Shown here: positions 22,174 through 34,353 of the stretch, in pieces
Layout: each line of letters begins with the position of its first letter
Numbering within the stretch: position 1 is the stretch's first letter
Origin: Lantana camara
Lineage: Eukaryota > Streptophyta > Magnoliopsida > Lamiales > Verbenaceae
NCBI GenBank assembly: GCA_037501455.1
Contig: CM074862.1
Span: forward strand, 66,123,501-66,187,500
Length of the DNA stretch: 64,000 nucleotides
Direction of reading: 5' to 3'
Notes under the pieces: model-generated
The model's input: the letters and a program-made list of their open reading frames with translations, nothing else
Database searches by the model: none
What the model was told of the DNA's origin: nothing
Translations under genes and position numbers: made by a program

Positions 22174-24718
22174 TGTAGCACCCGGAACGCCAGGCACCAC
22201 ATCCCCCGCACTATAGCTCCAATCCACATATGAAATGGGCAATCCATACATGAATCAAAGCTATAGCGAACGGGAGACAATAAAATGACTCAAGGCTAGG
22301 CGGGTACCCTCAATTTAAAACCGACTAACAATCAAATCAGAGTAATAAAGAGCGGAAGCAATAACATTTATTCGATACGTCAAGTACCATATTTACTTAT
22401 TTACTTATAGGTACCATCATTTACACTGTCAATACAATATAGATCACAAGGCGATACAAAATATCCCAAAAAGTTATACATACAAAATGTGGGAATGAAG
22501 TGTGCTAGACCCAAATTTAAAGACCACATGACTCTAAATTCCCGCCTAGCACGCCCTGCAAAGCACTGAAAAGTTGAGGTGTCAGTCCAACACGGACTGA
22601 GCGAGGGGTATAAATAAATATAAGCGCACATACATGCAAGCTATAACCTCGGGTAATAATTTTGGAAAAACAATACAATCTAATAGGTTAAAAGAGATAC
22701 TATCGCCCGAGATTATAACTATTCCAATTTCAATTCAATCAATTCAATACAATCAATAGTGGCCCGGCGAGTGGGGCAATTCTCCAACCTTACACCGACT
22801 GTGTACAATCAATCAATCAATTATTAGGTGATTAGGTGATCAAGCAATTCATTAATGTGCACAATTAGCAGTTTCAATGACGCCTTCTTCCTCCGGGTGA
22901 TGGTGGGATTGCAAGGCCCCACCATCCAATCAATCTGGGCAGAGGGTACATGAATCCCTAAGCCCGGAACTCCTTCCCCGCCCTAATCTCCTAGGGGGTT
23001 CAGGGGTCATCCCAATTTGGTGAGGATAGCTCCCGAGTTACCCGTCAGCCCATGCTTTCCCGGTTGGCTCGAGTCACTACCCTCGGGCCCACAGTGCAAT
23101 ACAATACTCGCCCAATCAATCAATCAATCAATCAATTCTTTTCAATATTTCGATAAAACATTTGAAAACCAATCTCATTTGAAAACTATAGGTATAAATA
23201 TAGGTTTTGGCTTAAAACATCACATAGGGTTGTACGGGTCCTATGTATCTAAAATTAAACCTCACCTGAACGACCCAAAATAATCCAAGGAAACAGCTCA
23301 CGGGGCCTGCTCCTCGTCACCAGGAAGCTGGTCTGTGCAAGAAAGACAATTGTCCGTGAAACACGACTCAAAATGTACCAAATAGGACGAACGGCGGAAA
23401 TGCAACGAGACGACGAGAAAAATGCAATGTACCATGAAAATATTTCGTTTCAACATGTAATCAGTCATATAATAGCAATTAGGGGTCAAGGAAGCCGTCC
23501 GAACGGGGTGCGAAAATTTTAATTTTATTCAGTGAATTTTCATACATTCTGGACTATGGGAACGGCCGTTCCGGCTTCCCTTTGAAAATGGGAAGGGCCG
23601 TTCCCAGGCCTGAAGAAAACGCGCCAGCGTTTTTAAAAAGGGAAAACGTTTTAGCCGGGAACGGCCCTTCCGGCTCAAAGGCCAAAATGGGAACGGCCGT
23701 TCCCAGTCTCGCTGGCCTTGTCTCAGCATCATGGGAACGGCCGTTCCAGTTTTGAACTGGGGCTGGGAAGGGCCGTTCCCAGAATACGTGAGCAAAGAAT
23801 GCAGAGCAGAAAACAGAGCAGCCATGGCAATCCCTCAAACAACCACAAAATGGATGCAAACCAAGTTCCAATGCAAATATTAGATACAATAAATATGCTA
23901 GCATGTATATTGATCAATAACAATTCATAAAAACACTTAATCCCATGCTAGATCATCAATAATCACTCATTTGAAACCCCCACACTCATTCATGCTCCAA
24001 GTTCATAAAACACAAGATATATGCATCAAACTCAAGCTTAGTGATCACAAACAATTTTCCAACAATCAATACACAATTCATTCAATGTATAACAAAGCCC
24101 TAGATATACCATATTTTCAATATAATCATCCAATCACCATATTTACCTCAAGAGAAAGAAATGGAAGAAGAGATGATGAAATGATGTTGATGATGCTTGT
24201 ATGATCCCAAATCCCACAAATATTAGCTTGAATGGATGAAATCTCCCACTTAATCAAGAAGGGTTTTGATCGGTTGAAGGAAGAAAGGAAATGGAGCAAG
24301 ATGAAATTTTGTATGTAAGAATGAAGCAAGCTACGTGAATGCTGCTACTTGAAAGAAAAGATGGCCAAAATTTTCAATTAAATCCCTTCATTTAGTAAGT
24401 CATGCTATTAAGTCCAAATCCCATTTTAAATGATCAATTAGGTCCAATTCAATTAGGTCTCACATTCATGCAAATGAACAATTAAGGACATAAAGGAAAT
24501 AAATCACGTTCGAGAAAATATTTCACATTGCAATCACGTTCAATAATTCCGAAAAATATGATATGATATGAATTTTCAATAAAATGTTAAGAATATAATT
24601 TTATAAATTTATGTCATGCTATGAAAAATTAAAGAAATAAACAATTAATAGTTAAAAACTAACTCTCAAACGCACACGGGTCGTTCATACCTGAATTGCC
24701 GAAAGCTGGGGCGTTACA
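22174..24718 (-). repeat. 3' LTR of element A
   Basis: 2545 bp, TGTAGCACCC...GGGCGTTACA, nearly identical to 29583-32128. It carries palindromes at 23558-23780, a GC-rich island at about 22880-23095, and CATACCTG (24686-24693) 25 nt from its U3 terminus. Confidence 0.97.
23558..23780 (-). promoter_or_regulatory. Six-copy palindrome array in A 3' LTR
   Basis: Copies start at 23558, 23590, 23657, 23689, 23733 and 23765; each pair is exactly 32 bp apart, about three helical turns. Copy 23689-23704 is the perfect palindrome GGGAACGGCCGTTCCC. Others carry a single C-to-G or G-to-C change in one arm, or lack the last base. Confidence 0.9.
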
Positions 24719-24731
24719 ATCCTCCCTCCTT
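24719..24731 (-). other. Polypurine tract of element A
   Basis: On the minus strand it reads AAGGAGGGAGGAT, immediately upstream of the 3' LTR terminus TGTAACGCC. It is the expected primer for plus-strand DNA synthesis. Confidence 0.85.
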
Positions 24732-24752
24732 ATAAGAATCTGGTCCCCAGAT

Positions 24753-27700
24753 TCACTGATCGGAAGGGAACAACTCTGGATGGAACCGTCTCATTTTGTC
24801 TTCGGTCTCCCACGTGGCTTCTTCGGTATTATCACTTCTCCAAAGAACCTTAACCATGGGAATCCTCCGGTTTCTTAATTCCTGAAACTTCTTATCCAAT
24901 ATCTTAACCGGTTTCTGAACAAAGGTAAGACTCGGTTCCAATTCCACTTCTTCAACAGGAATGATCTTGGTTTCATCGGGGTAGTATTTCCTCAGCTGAG
25001 ACACGTGAAATACGTTATGAATCCCCGTGAGGCTCGGTGGTAGGTCCAATGTGTAAGCAACTTCTCCAATTCTTTCCAAGATCTCATACGGACCTAAATA
25101 ACGAGGTTTAAGTTTACCTCCTTTCCCAATCCGAGCAAATCCTTTACGTGGAGACGCCTTCAAGAATACCCGGTCTCCAACCTCAAACTCGAGATCCCTT
25201 CTGCGACGATTGGCGTAGCTCTTCTGTCTGTCCTGAGCTGATTTCATCCGTTGTTTTATTAGTTGGACTTTCTCAATCATAGCTTCAACGGCCTTGGAAG
25301 GTTTCTCCAATTTCTCACCTTTCTTAACACCTTCCTGCTTAGTCCATTTCCACTCTTCCAAGTCAAAGAACAACGGAGAACGGCACTTCCGTCCATAAAG
25401 TAGCTCATACGGTGCCATTCCAATCGAAGCCTGAAAACTGTTGTTGTACGCGAACTCAATCAGAGGTAGCTGATCATGCCAAGAAGACTGAAAATCCAAA
25501 GAACAAGCTCGAAGCAAATCCTCGAGATACCTTATTAATCTCTCGGACTGACCATCCGTCTGAGGATGAAAAGCTGTACTGAACTGAAGCTTCGTACCCA
25601 AAACCTCTTGCAATTCACGCCACAACCTCGAAGTGAACCGTGGATCTCTATCTGAAACGATACTAATAGGAATCCCGTGAAGTCTAACAATCTCCCGGTT
25701 AAAAAGCTCAGCTAGCTTGCGAATCTTATACGACATCCGAACCGGCAGAAAATGTGCAGACTTCGTCAAACGGTCCACAATCACCCAAATCCCATCAAAT
25801 CCACCTTTCACCTTAGGTAATCCGGACACGAAATCCATCGTCACCTGTTCCCACTTCCACTTAGGAATAGGTAATGGCTGAAGAAGACCTCCCGGTTTCT
25901 GATGCTCGGCTTTCACTTTCTGACAAGTGAGATAATGCTTCACAAACTCGGCCACATCTTTCTTCAATCCACGCCACCAATAATATTGCCTTAAGTCCTT
26001 ATACATCTTGTTTCCTCCGGGGTGGATAGAATAAGCCGATCTGTGAGCTTCCTCGAGCAATACCCGTTTCAACTCTTCGGGTACAACCACTCGGTTCTTG
26101 AAACGAAGAAGACCGGTTTCATCGAACCCGAATGGACACTCTGGATCAGCTCTTGCCTTAGCTACCAATCTCTGAACTTCCAAATCTGTACTCTGAGCCT
26201 CAAACAACCTCTGCTTCAATTCTGGCTGGACCGAAATATTAGAAACTCGAGCCTTTAAAATAATTGGCTCGATTCCACTACTTTCACCCACTTCCAAGCT
26301 CGACACACTAGCCTTCCTACTAAGTGCATCGGCGACCACGTTGGCTTTGCCGGGATGGTACTTGATCGTGCAATCATAATCTTCCAACCTCTCCATCCAA
26401 CGCCGTTGCCTCATATTCAAATCCTTCTGAGTGAATAGATACTGGAGGCTTTTGTGGTCGGTGAAAATCTCGAAAGACACTCCATACAAATAATGTCTCC
26501 ACTTTCCAAGTGCAAAGACTACGGCAGCAAGCTCAAGATCATGTGTCGGATAATTCTTCTCATGCTCTTTCAACTTTCGGGATGCATAAGCAATTACTTT
26601 ACCCTTCTGAGTCAACACACATCCCAAGCCTTCCTTAGAAGCATCCGTATAAACAGCATATCCTTCAGAACCTTCCGGAAGGGTTAACACTGGAGCAGAC
26701 ACTAATTTCTCCTTCAAGAAAGTGAAACTCTTCTCACAATCTTCATTCCAATCAAATTTCACATTCTTCTTCGTTAACCGGGTTAAAGGGGCTGCTAACT
26801 TGGAGAAATCCTTAACAAACCTCCGGTAATAACCTGCCAATCCCAAGAAACTCCTAATCTCAGAGGCATTCCTAGGTTTCTCCCACTTCAACACCGACTC
26901 AATCTTGGAAGGATCGACTTCCAACCCGTTGCCCGAAATCACGTGACCCAAGAATGACACCCTGTCAATCCAGAACTCACACTTGCTGAACTTGGCAAAC
27001 AACTGATGCTCCTTCAGAGTTCTCAATACCAACTGAAGGTGTCTTGCATGCTCCTCGGCAGACTTCGAGAAAACCAGGATATCATCAATAAAGATGACCA
27101 CGAACTTATCCAGAAAAGGCCTGAAAATCCTGTGCATCATATCCATAAAAGCTGCTGGGGCATTAGTCAAACCAAACGGCATCACAACGAACTCATAATG
27201 CCCGTACCGAGTGTTAAATCCTGTCTTAGAGATATCCCCTGCTCGGATACGCAGCTGGTAGTAACCTTGTCTCAAATCCAATTTCGAATAGACTTTCGAA
27301 CCCTGAAGTATATCAAACAACTCCTCGATGTGTGGAAGAGGATACTTGTTCTTGATCGTCATCCGGTTCAACTCTCTATAGTCTATGCACATTCTCAAGG
27401 TTCCGTCCTTCTTCTTTACAAACAAAACCGGTGCACCCCAAGGAGAAGAACTCGGTCTAATGTACCCAATCTCCAACAACGCATCAAGTTGAGTCTTCAA
27501 CTCTTTCAACTCGGCCGGAGCCATACGATACGGAGTCTTGGAGTACGGCTCTGTGTTAGGGTACAAGTCGATCACAAACTCAATTTCCCGTTCTGGAGGT
27601 AAAGAATCCAATTCCTCAGGAAAGACCTCAGGAAATTCCTTCACTACTTCCGTTTCTTCCAACTTACTCTGATCCTTGGGTTTATTGAGAATGTAAGCAA

Positions 27701-29333
27701 TGAAACCCGTGGCTCCCTCTCGAACCAACTTATGAGCTTCAGAAAAAGAAAGTAGCGGTACCGTCTTGGAACTCCAACCTACTACCAAGTCTGATCCCAA
27801 CTGAACCTTCTTCGCTCTACAATCAACTGTGGCAGAATGTCTGTACAACCAATCCATGCCCAGAATAGATCCATAGCAAGTCATCGGCAGCTCAATGAAG
27901 TCTGACAAGAAAACTCGACCCTCGATGCTCACCGGAACCTCTCTGAACACCCGATCAGATTCTAAACTACCACCAAAAGGAGTACTAACCACATAGCATG
28001 CAGAAGAACGAGAAACAGGCAAAGGCAAAGAAACAGATATGGCACTCGAAAGAAAGGAGTGAGTAGCTCCCGGATCAAACAACGTATGAATGTTCGTGCC
28101 ATGTATGCAAATGGTACCTTCAACTACCGCGGCTGGATCAATATCAGCATCCTGCTGCTCACCCTCCAAAGCATAAGCCCGAGCCCTAATCAGTGGTCTT
28201 GGTGCCCCCGGTGGTGGTATCCTGCGATCCGGACAGCCATCTACCAAATGCTCATCGCTCCCACAAAGTAGGCATAGACCCAAACGCCTCCTGCAGTTAT
28301 CATAGACGTGTGTCCTCTGTCCACAGAAGGTACAATAAGGTCTCTCGGGTGGTGGTGGCAAAGCTGGAGCAACTGGAGCAACTGGAGCTCTAATCACTGG
28401 TCCTGCTGGTCGGGGCTTCTTCCCTGGGCCCTGTGGAGCTGGTGGTGGAGCAGAATAAACCATCGGCCTCTTGCCTGAAGCAGAACCCGAGCCAGAACCC
28501 TGAAACCCTGATCCGGCACCTCTGAAACCTGATCCAGAACCTCTAAATCCCGATCCTGATCCTGAGCCCGAACCTGAGCCTGAACGGTAAGAAGACCGCC
28601 TCGCATTCACTGAATCCTCAACTAACAAGGCCTTTTTAGTAGCTTTTGCCCACGTGCTCGTGTTGACCGCCTCAATCGCCGCCTGAATATCCGGTCTAAG
28701 GCCCTGAACAAACTGCATCGCCTTATGGAAATCATCACTCGCTATATTAGGAGCATAGCGGGACAATCTCTCATACTCAGCGATATACTCTGAAACTGAC
28801 CGGCTTCCCTGCTTGAGCTCTGTAAATTCCTTCAATCTTCTAGTGCGAGAAGATGGAGGAATGAACTTGTTTCTGAACTCTCTGACAAACACTTCCCAAT
28901 TCACTTCCTCACCTGCTGCCTCTAACACTATCCGGGCACTCTCCCACCAGGAATAGGCCTCACCCTGAATCAAAGAAAGCGTACAACGGGCCTTCTCCTG
29001 AGACTCACAAGGAATGAGCTCCCAGACTCTCTCGATCTCCCTGAGCCACTGCTCGGCCTGAATATCATTGCCTTTATAAAACTTGGGAGGATGCTGGTTC
29101 TGGAACTCCCTAAAGACAGCTGAAATCTGTGCCCCTGGCTGTGGTGGTGCAACTGGTGGTGCTGGAGGAACATGATCCCGAACTCTCTGATCAATAAGAC
29201 CCACCACTGCATTCATAAAATCCTGTGGCTGAGCCTGAGGAGGTGGAGGAGGAGGTGGTGATCTCTCCCTGCGATGATGTCGATGATGTCGATGTCTAGG
29301 AGAACGATCACGGTGATGTCTATCGCGAGCCAT
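24753..29333 (-). CDS. Gag-Pol polyprotein of element A (Tekay-type chromovirus)
   Basis: 1526 codons without a stop. In order: a basic His/Arg-rich and proline-rich N-terminus; gag core (about 70-200); two CCHC zinc knuckles (about 332-372); aspartic protease with [10 protein letters not shown] (about 418); RT with [10 protein letters not shown] (about 747); RNase H with [10 protein letters not shown] (about 893); integrase zinc domain (about 1095-1137); catalytic Asp/Asp/Glu in [15 protein letters not shown] and DGQSER (about 1165-1265); and a C-terminal chromodomain (about 1478-1526) that in this family targets integration to marked chromatin. The ATG at 29333 opens the [10 protein letters not shown] start and has a counterpart in C. 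In integrase, KHYLTCQ at residue 1134 replaces KHCLTCQ of C, losing one zinc ligand, so this copy may be unable to integrate itself. Confidence 0.97.
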   Translation of the reverse strand: MARDRHHRDRSPRHRHHRHHRRERSPPPPPPPQAQPQDFMNAVVGLIDQRVRDHVPPAPPVAPPQPGAQISAVFREFQNQHPPKFYKGNDIQAEQWLREIERVWELIPCESQEKARCTLSLIQGEAYSWWESARIVLEAAGEEVNWEVFVREFRNKFIPPSSRTRRLKEFTELKQGSRSVSEYIAEYERLSRYAPNIASDDFHKAMQFVQGLRPDIQAAIEAVNTSTWAKATKKALLVEDSVNARRSSYRSGSGSGSGSGSGFRGSGSGFRGAGSGFQGSGSGSASGKRPMVYSAPPPAPQGPGKKPRPAGPVIRAPVAPVAPALPPPPERPYCTFCGQRTHVYDNCRRRLGLCLLCGSDEHLVDGCPDRRIPPPGAPRPLIRARAYALEGEQQDADIDPAAVVEGTICIHGTNIHTLFDPGATHSFLSSAISVSLPLPVSRSSACYVVSTPFGGSLESDRVFREVPVSIEGRVFLSDFIELPMTCYGSILGMDWLYRHSATVDCRAKKVQLGSDLVVGWSSKTVPLLSFSEAHKLVREGATGFIAYILNKPKDQSKLEETEVVKEFPEVFPEELDSLPPEREIEFVIDLYPNTEPYSKTPYRMAPAELKELKTQLDALLEIGYIRPSSSPWGAPVLFVKKKDGTLRMCIDYRELNRMTIKNKYPLPHIEELFDILQGSKVYSKLDLRQGYYQLRIRAGDISKTGFNTRYGHYEFVVMPFGLTNAPAAFMDMMHRIFRPFLDKFVVIFIDDILVFSKSAEEHARHLQLVLRTLKEHQLFAKFSKCEFWIDRVSFLGHVISGNGLEVDPSKIESVLKWEKPRNASEIRSFLGLAGYYRRFVKDFSKLAAPLTRLTKKNVKFDWNEDCEKSFTFLKEKLVSAPVLTLPEGSEGYAVYTDASKEGLGCVLTQKGKVIAYASRKLKEHEKNYPTHDLELAAVVFALGKWRHYLYGVSFEIFTDHKSLQYLFTQKDLNMRQRRWMERLEDYDCTIKYHPGKANVVADALSRKASVSSLEVGESSGIEPIILKARVSNISVQPELKQRLFEAQSTDLEVQRLVAKARADPECPFGFDETGLLRFKNRVVVPEELKRVLLEEAHRSAYSIHPGGNKMYKDLRQYYWWRGLKKDVAEFVKHYLTCQKVKAEHQKPGGLLQPLPIPKWKWEQVTMDFVSGLPKVKGGFDGIWVIVDRLTKSAHFLPVRMSYKIRKLAELFNREIVRLHGIPISIVSDRDPRFTSRLWRELQEVLGTKLQFSTAFHPQTDGQSERLIRYLEDLLRACSLDFQSSWHDQLPLIEFAYNNSFQASIGMAPYELLYGRKCRSPLFFDLEEWKWTKQEGVKKGEKLEKPSKAVEAMIEKVQLIKQRMKSAQDRQKSYANRRRRDLEFEVGDRVFLKASPRKGFARIGKGGKLKPRYLGPYEILERIGEVAYTLDLPPSLTGIHNVFHVSQLRKYYPDETKIIPVEEVELEPSLTFVQKPVKILDKKFQELRNRRIPMVKVLWRSDNTEEATWETEDKMRRFHPELFPSDQ

Positions 29334-29562
29334 CCTGAAATCAAGTCACTATTATGCATGTTCGATTAGTCGATGCCAATGTGTGCAAATAATTCAAAAT
29401 TGCACATAAGTTCAGAATTCCAACAAGTCACCCCAATTCAAGTAAGTCAAGTAGGTTCACGTACCAAATAACGATGCAAGACTCTCAAATTGACAATTAG
29501 TTCCTATGCCGTGCGACCTAGACTCACAAGACACGACACTAGAGACCCGGTTTTGCAACCGA

Positions 29563-29574
29563 GCTCTGATACCA
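29563..29574 (-). other. Primer-binding site of element A (tRNA-iMet)
   Basis: TGGTATCAGAGC on the minus strand, eight bases from the 5' LTR end. It would pair with the 3' end of initiator Met tRNA to prime minus-strand synthesis. Confidence 0.93.
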
Positions 29575-29964
29575 CCGTAGGATGTAGCACCCGGAATGCC
29601 AGGCACCACATCCCCCGCACTATAGCTCCAATCCACATATGAAATGGGCAATCCATACATGAATCAAAGCTATAGCGAACGGGAGACAATAAAATGACTC
29701 AAGGCTAGGCGGGTACCCTCAATTTAAAACCGACTAACAATCAAATCAGAGTAATAAAGAGCGGAAGCAATAACATTTATTCGATACGTCAAGTACCATA
29801 TTTACTTATTTACTTATAGGTACCATCATTTACACTGTCAATACAATATAGATCACAAGGCGATACAAAATATCCCAAAAAGTTATACATACAAAATGTG
29901 GGAATGAAGTGTGCTAGACCCAAATTTAAAGACCACATGACTCTAAATTCCCGCCTAGCACGCC

Positions 29965-30675
29965 CTGCAAAACACTGAAAAGTTGAGGTGTCAGTCCAAC
30001 ACGGACTGAGCGAGGGGTATAAATAAATATATGCGCACATACATGCAAGCTATAACCTCGGGTAATAATTTTGGAAAAAACAATACAATCTAATAGGTTA
30101 AAAGAGATACTATCGCCCGAGATTACAACTATTCCAATTTCAATTCAATCAATTCAATACAATCAATAGTGGCCCGGCGAGTGGGGCAATTCTCCAACCT
30201 TACACCGACTGTGTACAATCAATCAATCAATTATTAGGTGATTAGGTGATCAAGCAATTCATTAATGTGCACAATTAGCAGTTTCAATGACGCCTTCTTC
30301 CTCCGGGTGATGGTGGGATTGCAAGGCCCCACCATCCAATCAATCTGGGCAGAGGGTACATGAATCCCTAAGCCCGGAACTCCTTCCCCGCCCTAATCTC
30401 CTAGGGGGTTCAGGGGTCATCCCAATTTGGTGAGGATAGCTCCCGAGTTACCCGTCAGCCCATGCTTTCCCGGTTGGCTCGAGTCGCTACCCTCGGGCCC
30501 ACAGTGCAATACAATACTCGCCCAATCAGTCAATCAATCAATCAATTCTTTTCAATATTTCGATAAAACATTTGAAAACCAATCTCATTTGAAAACTATA
30601 GGTATAAATATAGGTTTTGGCTTAAAACATCACATAGGGTTGTACGGGTCCTATGTATCTAAAATTAAACCTCAC
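29965..30675 (-). other. Putative leader intron in A 5' LTR
   Basis: CAG/GTGAGGTTT at 30678-30667 and TTTTGCAG/GG ending at 29965 bound a 711-nt AT-rich segment that contains the GC-rich island. Donor- and acceptor-like sites recur at the same places in LTRs F, C, D, H and I despite divergence elsewhere. Removal would shorten the 5' leader before the gag ATG at 29333. This is inferred from motifs only; unspliced RNA would still be needed as the genome. Confidence 0.45.
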
Positions 30676-30875
30676 CTGAACGACCCAAAATAATCCAAGG
30701 AAACAGCTCACGGGGCCTGCTCCTCGTCACCAGGAAGCTGGTCTGTGCAAGAAAGACAATTGTCCGTGAAACACGACTCAAAATGTACCAAATAGGACGA
30801 ACGGCGGAAATGCAACGAGACGACGAGAAAAATGCAATGTACCATGAAAATATTTCGTTTCAACATGTAATCAGT

Positions 30876-30885
30876 CATATAATAG
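30876..30885 (-). promoter_or_regulatory. TATA-like box of element A
   Basis: On the minus strand GCTATTATATGACTG contains a TATTATATGA box about 83 bp downstream of the palindrome array. The same box at the same distance occurs in F (1695) and C (about 15640). Confidence 0.5.
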
Positions 30886-30967
30886 CAATTAGGGGTCAAG
30901 GAAGCCGTCCGAACGGGGTGCGAAAATTTTAATTTTATGCAGTGAATTTTCATACATTCTGGACTAT

Positions 30968-31190
30968 GGGAACGGCCGTTCCGGCTTCCCTTTGAAAATG
31001 GGAAGGGCCGTTCCCAGGCCTGAAGAAAACGCGCTAGCGTTTTTAAAAAGGGAAAATGTTTTAGCCGGGAACGGCCCTTCCGGCTCAAAGGCCAAAATGG
31101 GAACGGCCGTTCCCAGTCTCGCTGGCCTTGTCTCAGCATCATGGGAACGGCCGTTCCAGTTTTGAACTGGGGCTGGGAAGGGCCGTTCCC
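30968..31190 (-). promoter_or_regulatory. Six-copy palindrome array in A 5' LTR
   Basis: Duplicate of the 23558-23780 array, shifted by 7410 bp. All six copies and both 32-bp and 44/67-bp spacings are unchanged. Confidence 0.9.
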
Positions 31191-32133
31191 AGAATACGTG
31201 AGCAAAGAATGCAGAGCAGAAAACAGAGCAGCCATGGCAATCCCTCAAACAACCACAAAATGGATGCAAACCAAGTTCCAATGCAAATATTAGATACAAT
31301 AAATATGCTAGCATGTATATTGATCAATAACAATTCATAAAAACACTTAATCCCATGCTAGATCATCAATAATCACTCATTTGAAACCCCCACACTCATT
31401 CATGCTCCAAGTTCATAAAACACAAGATATATGCATCAAACTCAAGCTTAGTGATCACAAACAATTTTCCAACAATCAATACACAATTCATTCAATGTAT
31501 AACAAAGCCCTAGATATACCATATTTTCAATATAATCATCCAATCACCATATTTACCTCAAGAGAAAGAAATGGAAGAAGAGATGATGAAATGATGTTGA
31601 TGATGCTTGTATGATCCCAAATCCCACAAATATTAGCTTGAATGGATGAAATCTCCCACTTAATCAAGAAGGGTTTTGATCGGTTGAAGGAAGAAAGGAA
31701 ATGGAGCAAGATGAAATTTTGTATGTAAGAATGAAGCAAGGTACGTGAATGCTGCTACTTGAAAGAAAAGATGGCCAAAATTTTCAATTAAATCCCTTCA
31801 TTTAGTAAGTCATGCTATTAAGTCCAAATCCCATTTTAAATGATCAATTAGGTCCAATTCAATTAGGTCTCACATTCATGCAAATGAACAATTAAGGACA
31901 TAAAGGAAATAAATCACGTTCGAGAAAATATTTCACATTGCAATCACGTTCAATAATTCCGAAAAATATGATATGATATGAATTTTCAATAAAATGTTAA
32001 GAATATAATTTTATAAATTTATGTCATGCTATGAAAAATTAAAGAAATAAACAATTAATAGTTAAAAACTAACTCTCAAACGCACACGGGTCGTTCATAC
32101 CTGAATTGCCGAAAGCTGGGGCGTTACAATTTT

Positions 32134-33229
32134 CTCCTAAGCTCTAATCATCAACTTCGGAACACACTCTTTTCACCTTTCTCCATTAATGGAATTAAAT
32201 CAAAACTTCGGATCGGTAGGTCTTTCGGGCTTGAAATGTAGGCTTAGGGTAGGGTTATGGAAATTTGGATCAAGTCACTACTCACCAAGCTTACATCATT
32301 TAATCTAATCAAAACATGGCCACTTCTATTCACCATTAACCCAAGAATTGCCCTAATTCTTCAATTGAATCCCACACTTTCAAATTCACACTTTGTATAA
32401 TCTTATTTTTCTCTTCTTTGGTCTTTTCTCTTTTCATATCTTTTCTTTTCACTCTTTTTCTTTCTTTTCTTTGTTCTTTGTTCTTTTTTTTTTTTTACGC
32501 ACAATAACTCCTCATTCTCAATCACAAGAACAAATAAAAAGGGGTCTAAGAATAGATACTCGTCATACAAATTCAAATGAGCAACCCTTGGTGAACTACA
32601 TTATCAAGGTAGGTATTTCTATGTTGTGCCTGGGCTTATAATGTGGCTACAAAAATCTTTCTACAACAATTAGGCTCAGCGGGGTCAACAAGATTACGTT
32701 ATTTAATGAAAAACTGCTAAATAGGAAAAGCTTAAAATCCTCCGATAACGAATGCCTACTTCACTTCCTTAGTCTTTCATTAACTTAAAATTTTGCCTCG
32801 ATAGGACTAAAGTGCATCCTAATCAAATCGTATACTTATTCGGAAATTATTAACACATCTTTCTAAGTTATGTACATTACTTCGTTTAAAGGTGCTCAAA
32901 ATATAAGGGCTGACTAACACCCTAAATCATCAAATCTCATGCAACTTTCCTCAATTCAAAAAGCCTAACTCATTCTAGCAAAAGCTCAATAAACAAACTT
33001 CCAAGAAAAAGTTCAAAACGAGGGAAAATTTTCAAAATTTTTCAAAATTACTCGAATTTTAGCAATTTGCAATGAAACTACATCTAATCATGCAAATATT
33101 CAATAAAGCTCACAGCAAGCATGCAAAATCCTATTCTTCAACTCGCTACTCTCCCAAGGTATATCTAAGCCTACGGTCTCCAAGTACTTCGGACCAATGT
33201 GTCCAAAACTAATAGGCAAAGCCCCTCAA
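32134..33229 (-). other. Element B 3' non-coding region (part 2)
   Basis: AT-rich, non-coding continuation of B after A, with a pyrimidine run and T-tract near 32390-32500. In other Athila-type elements this interval lies between the envelope-position ORF and the polypurine tract. The short frame at 32393-32641 is low-complexity and not credible. The boundary with L is uncertain. Confidence 0.6.
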
Positions 33230-34353
33230 TGCAGTAATTATTGGGATTATTAGTGGCCTTAGTGGATATAATGATTTTTGGCACGTTAGAAGCACTTGAA
33301 TGGAATTGTGGAAGCCATTTTCTCATAGAGAACGTGGGGAATATGGAGCAAAGGATTGATGTTCCTCGGCACTATAAAGGCGCGGCAGTAGTTTTAGAGG
33401 GGAGGACTTCCAACTCTCATTCTCATACACAAAAGCACGCAGCAGGGGAAGAGATTTCGGCCATCACTAGTTTATTCCTTTCTTCCTTGTTTCATTGAAA
33501 TACTATGTTTTCCTATTCATGTTTGTTTAGTTTCGTTATAAGTAGCTAATTTAATTTTAGTTGGGATTTTCCAAGCATGCTTTAGGATTTTGTGAGACAA
33601 TTCCTTTGGGTTGATTAATCAAAGTTATTCGTTTTATTTCCGATTTCATGTCATTGAGTGTTGGGTTATCCTTTGATTTAGTGCACGAATCCTAGAATTG
33701 TCAACACACATATAGCTAGTTAATTTATTTGGTGGTGATAACCGGATAGTTAACGAAGTAGCAATCAACGCTAGGGCATAAGGCTTGTCTGAATTCGTGT
33801 TGAGAAATAATTCGATCTAATTAGGCGAAGTAGGAGTTTCTACTAAGTCGGTTAGGGTTAGTGTTTCTTTAGCTCGTAAAGCAATTAGTTAATTGAATCT
33901 TTGAAGGAGTTTCTGAAAAGGTTATTAGATAGTTAGGGAATAGTCTTTAGGAGTTTCTTCAGATTATTCTAAAAATACGAAGAAACGAGGGAGCCTAAGG
34001 TAATTGGTAACTATAGCTAGCCTAACGAGGAATTAATCACCCTGTCCGTGATCATAGTCAGATACATGCATAGGAAAATCCCGGCTATTTGTCATCCATT
34101 GAATTTATCCAGTTTTAATCTGAGTTTCAATTCTAGTTCTTGTCAGTTTAATCATTTATTTTAAGTTAAATTATTATTAGTTTAATCTAAAAATGGACAA
34201 ACCCTCCTATTTTAATTGTTCGTTTTATTTTCTTGGCATATTAAAAGAGTACAAATTCATCTAATCCCCGTGGATCGATACCCGTTGCCACTATCTTACA
34301 ATTTAATTGTGTGTAATACTTGGGGTTTATTTTTGGTGGTCTCGACACCCATC
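33230..34353 (+). repeat. LTR L, Athila/Tat-type, plus strand, solo or truncated
   Basis: The right end reads GTCGACACCCATCA-like sequence; its reverse complement TGATGGGTGTCGAGACCACC matches the terminus of LTR E at 16 of 20 positions. A GTGGATCGATACCCG block sits about 80 bp inside, as in E and B. CTATAAAGG (33372-33380) is a good TATA box. The left end (perhaps TGCAGTAATT) is a guess, and the right flank is directly joined to the truncated copia LTR, so no duplication can be tested. No coding region belongs to it. Confidence 0.6.
33372..33380 (+). promoter_or_regulatory. TATA box of LTR L
   Basis: CTATAAAGG on the plus strand, about 130 bp from the proposed LTR start and followed by GC-rich sequence about 30 bp later. 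It supports plus orientation for L. Confidence 0.5.

Larger units (their letters stand above)
22174..32128 (-). mobile_element. Element A: full-length, young Tekay-type chromovirus
   Basis: Complete LTR retrotransposon of 9955 bp with ATTTT duplications (22169-22173 and 32129-32133), LTRs of 2545 and 2546 bp, iMet primer-binding site, one uninterrupted gag-pol frame and a polypurine tract. By eye the LTRs differ at about ten substitutions and one 1-bp indel (about 0.4%), so the insertion is recent. The only obvious coding defect is a Cys-to-Tyr change in the integrase zinc-binding motif. Confidence 0.97.
29583..32128 (-). repeat. 5' LTR of element A
   Basis: 2546 bp, partner of 22174-24718. 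From its 5' end: CAGGTATG near 32100, palindromes (31190-30968), a TATTATATGA-like box (about 30885-30876), CAG/GTGAGG donor-like site at 30678-30673, GC-rich island (about 30505-30290) and a TTTTGCAG acceptor-like site ending at 29965, followed by GCGTGCTAGGCGGG. This is the copy that would drive transcription of gag-pol. Confidence 0.97.

Noticed and set aside
23558..23780. CRISPR-like array of short spaced repeats
   Set aside because: Only six copies, dyad-symmetric, uneven spacing between pairs, and inside LTRs of a plant genome.
27006..27602. 198-codon plus frame opposite the RT of A
   Set aside because: Shadow of the intact minus-strand gag-pol; no independent motif.
30708..31235. 175-codon minus frame with repeated ERPFPF/GRSRL peptides
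   Set aside because: The peptide repeats are the DNA palindromes of the A LTR read as protein. The shorter equivalents at 23529-23825 and 23554-23904 are the same artefact.
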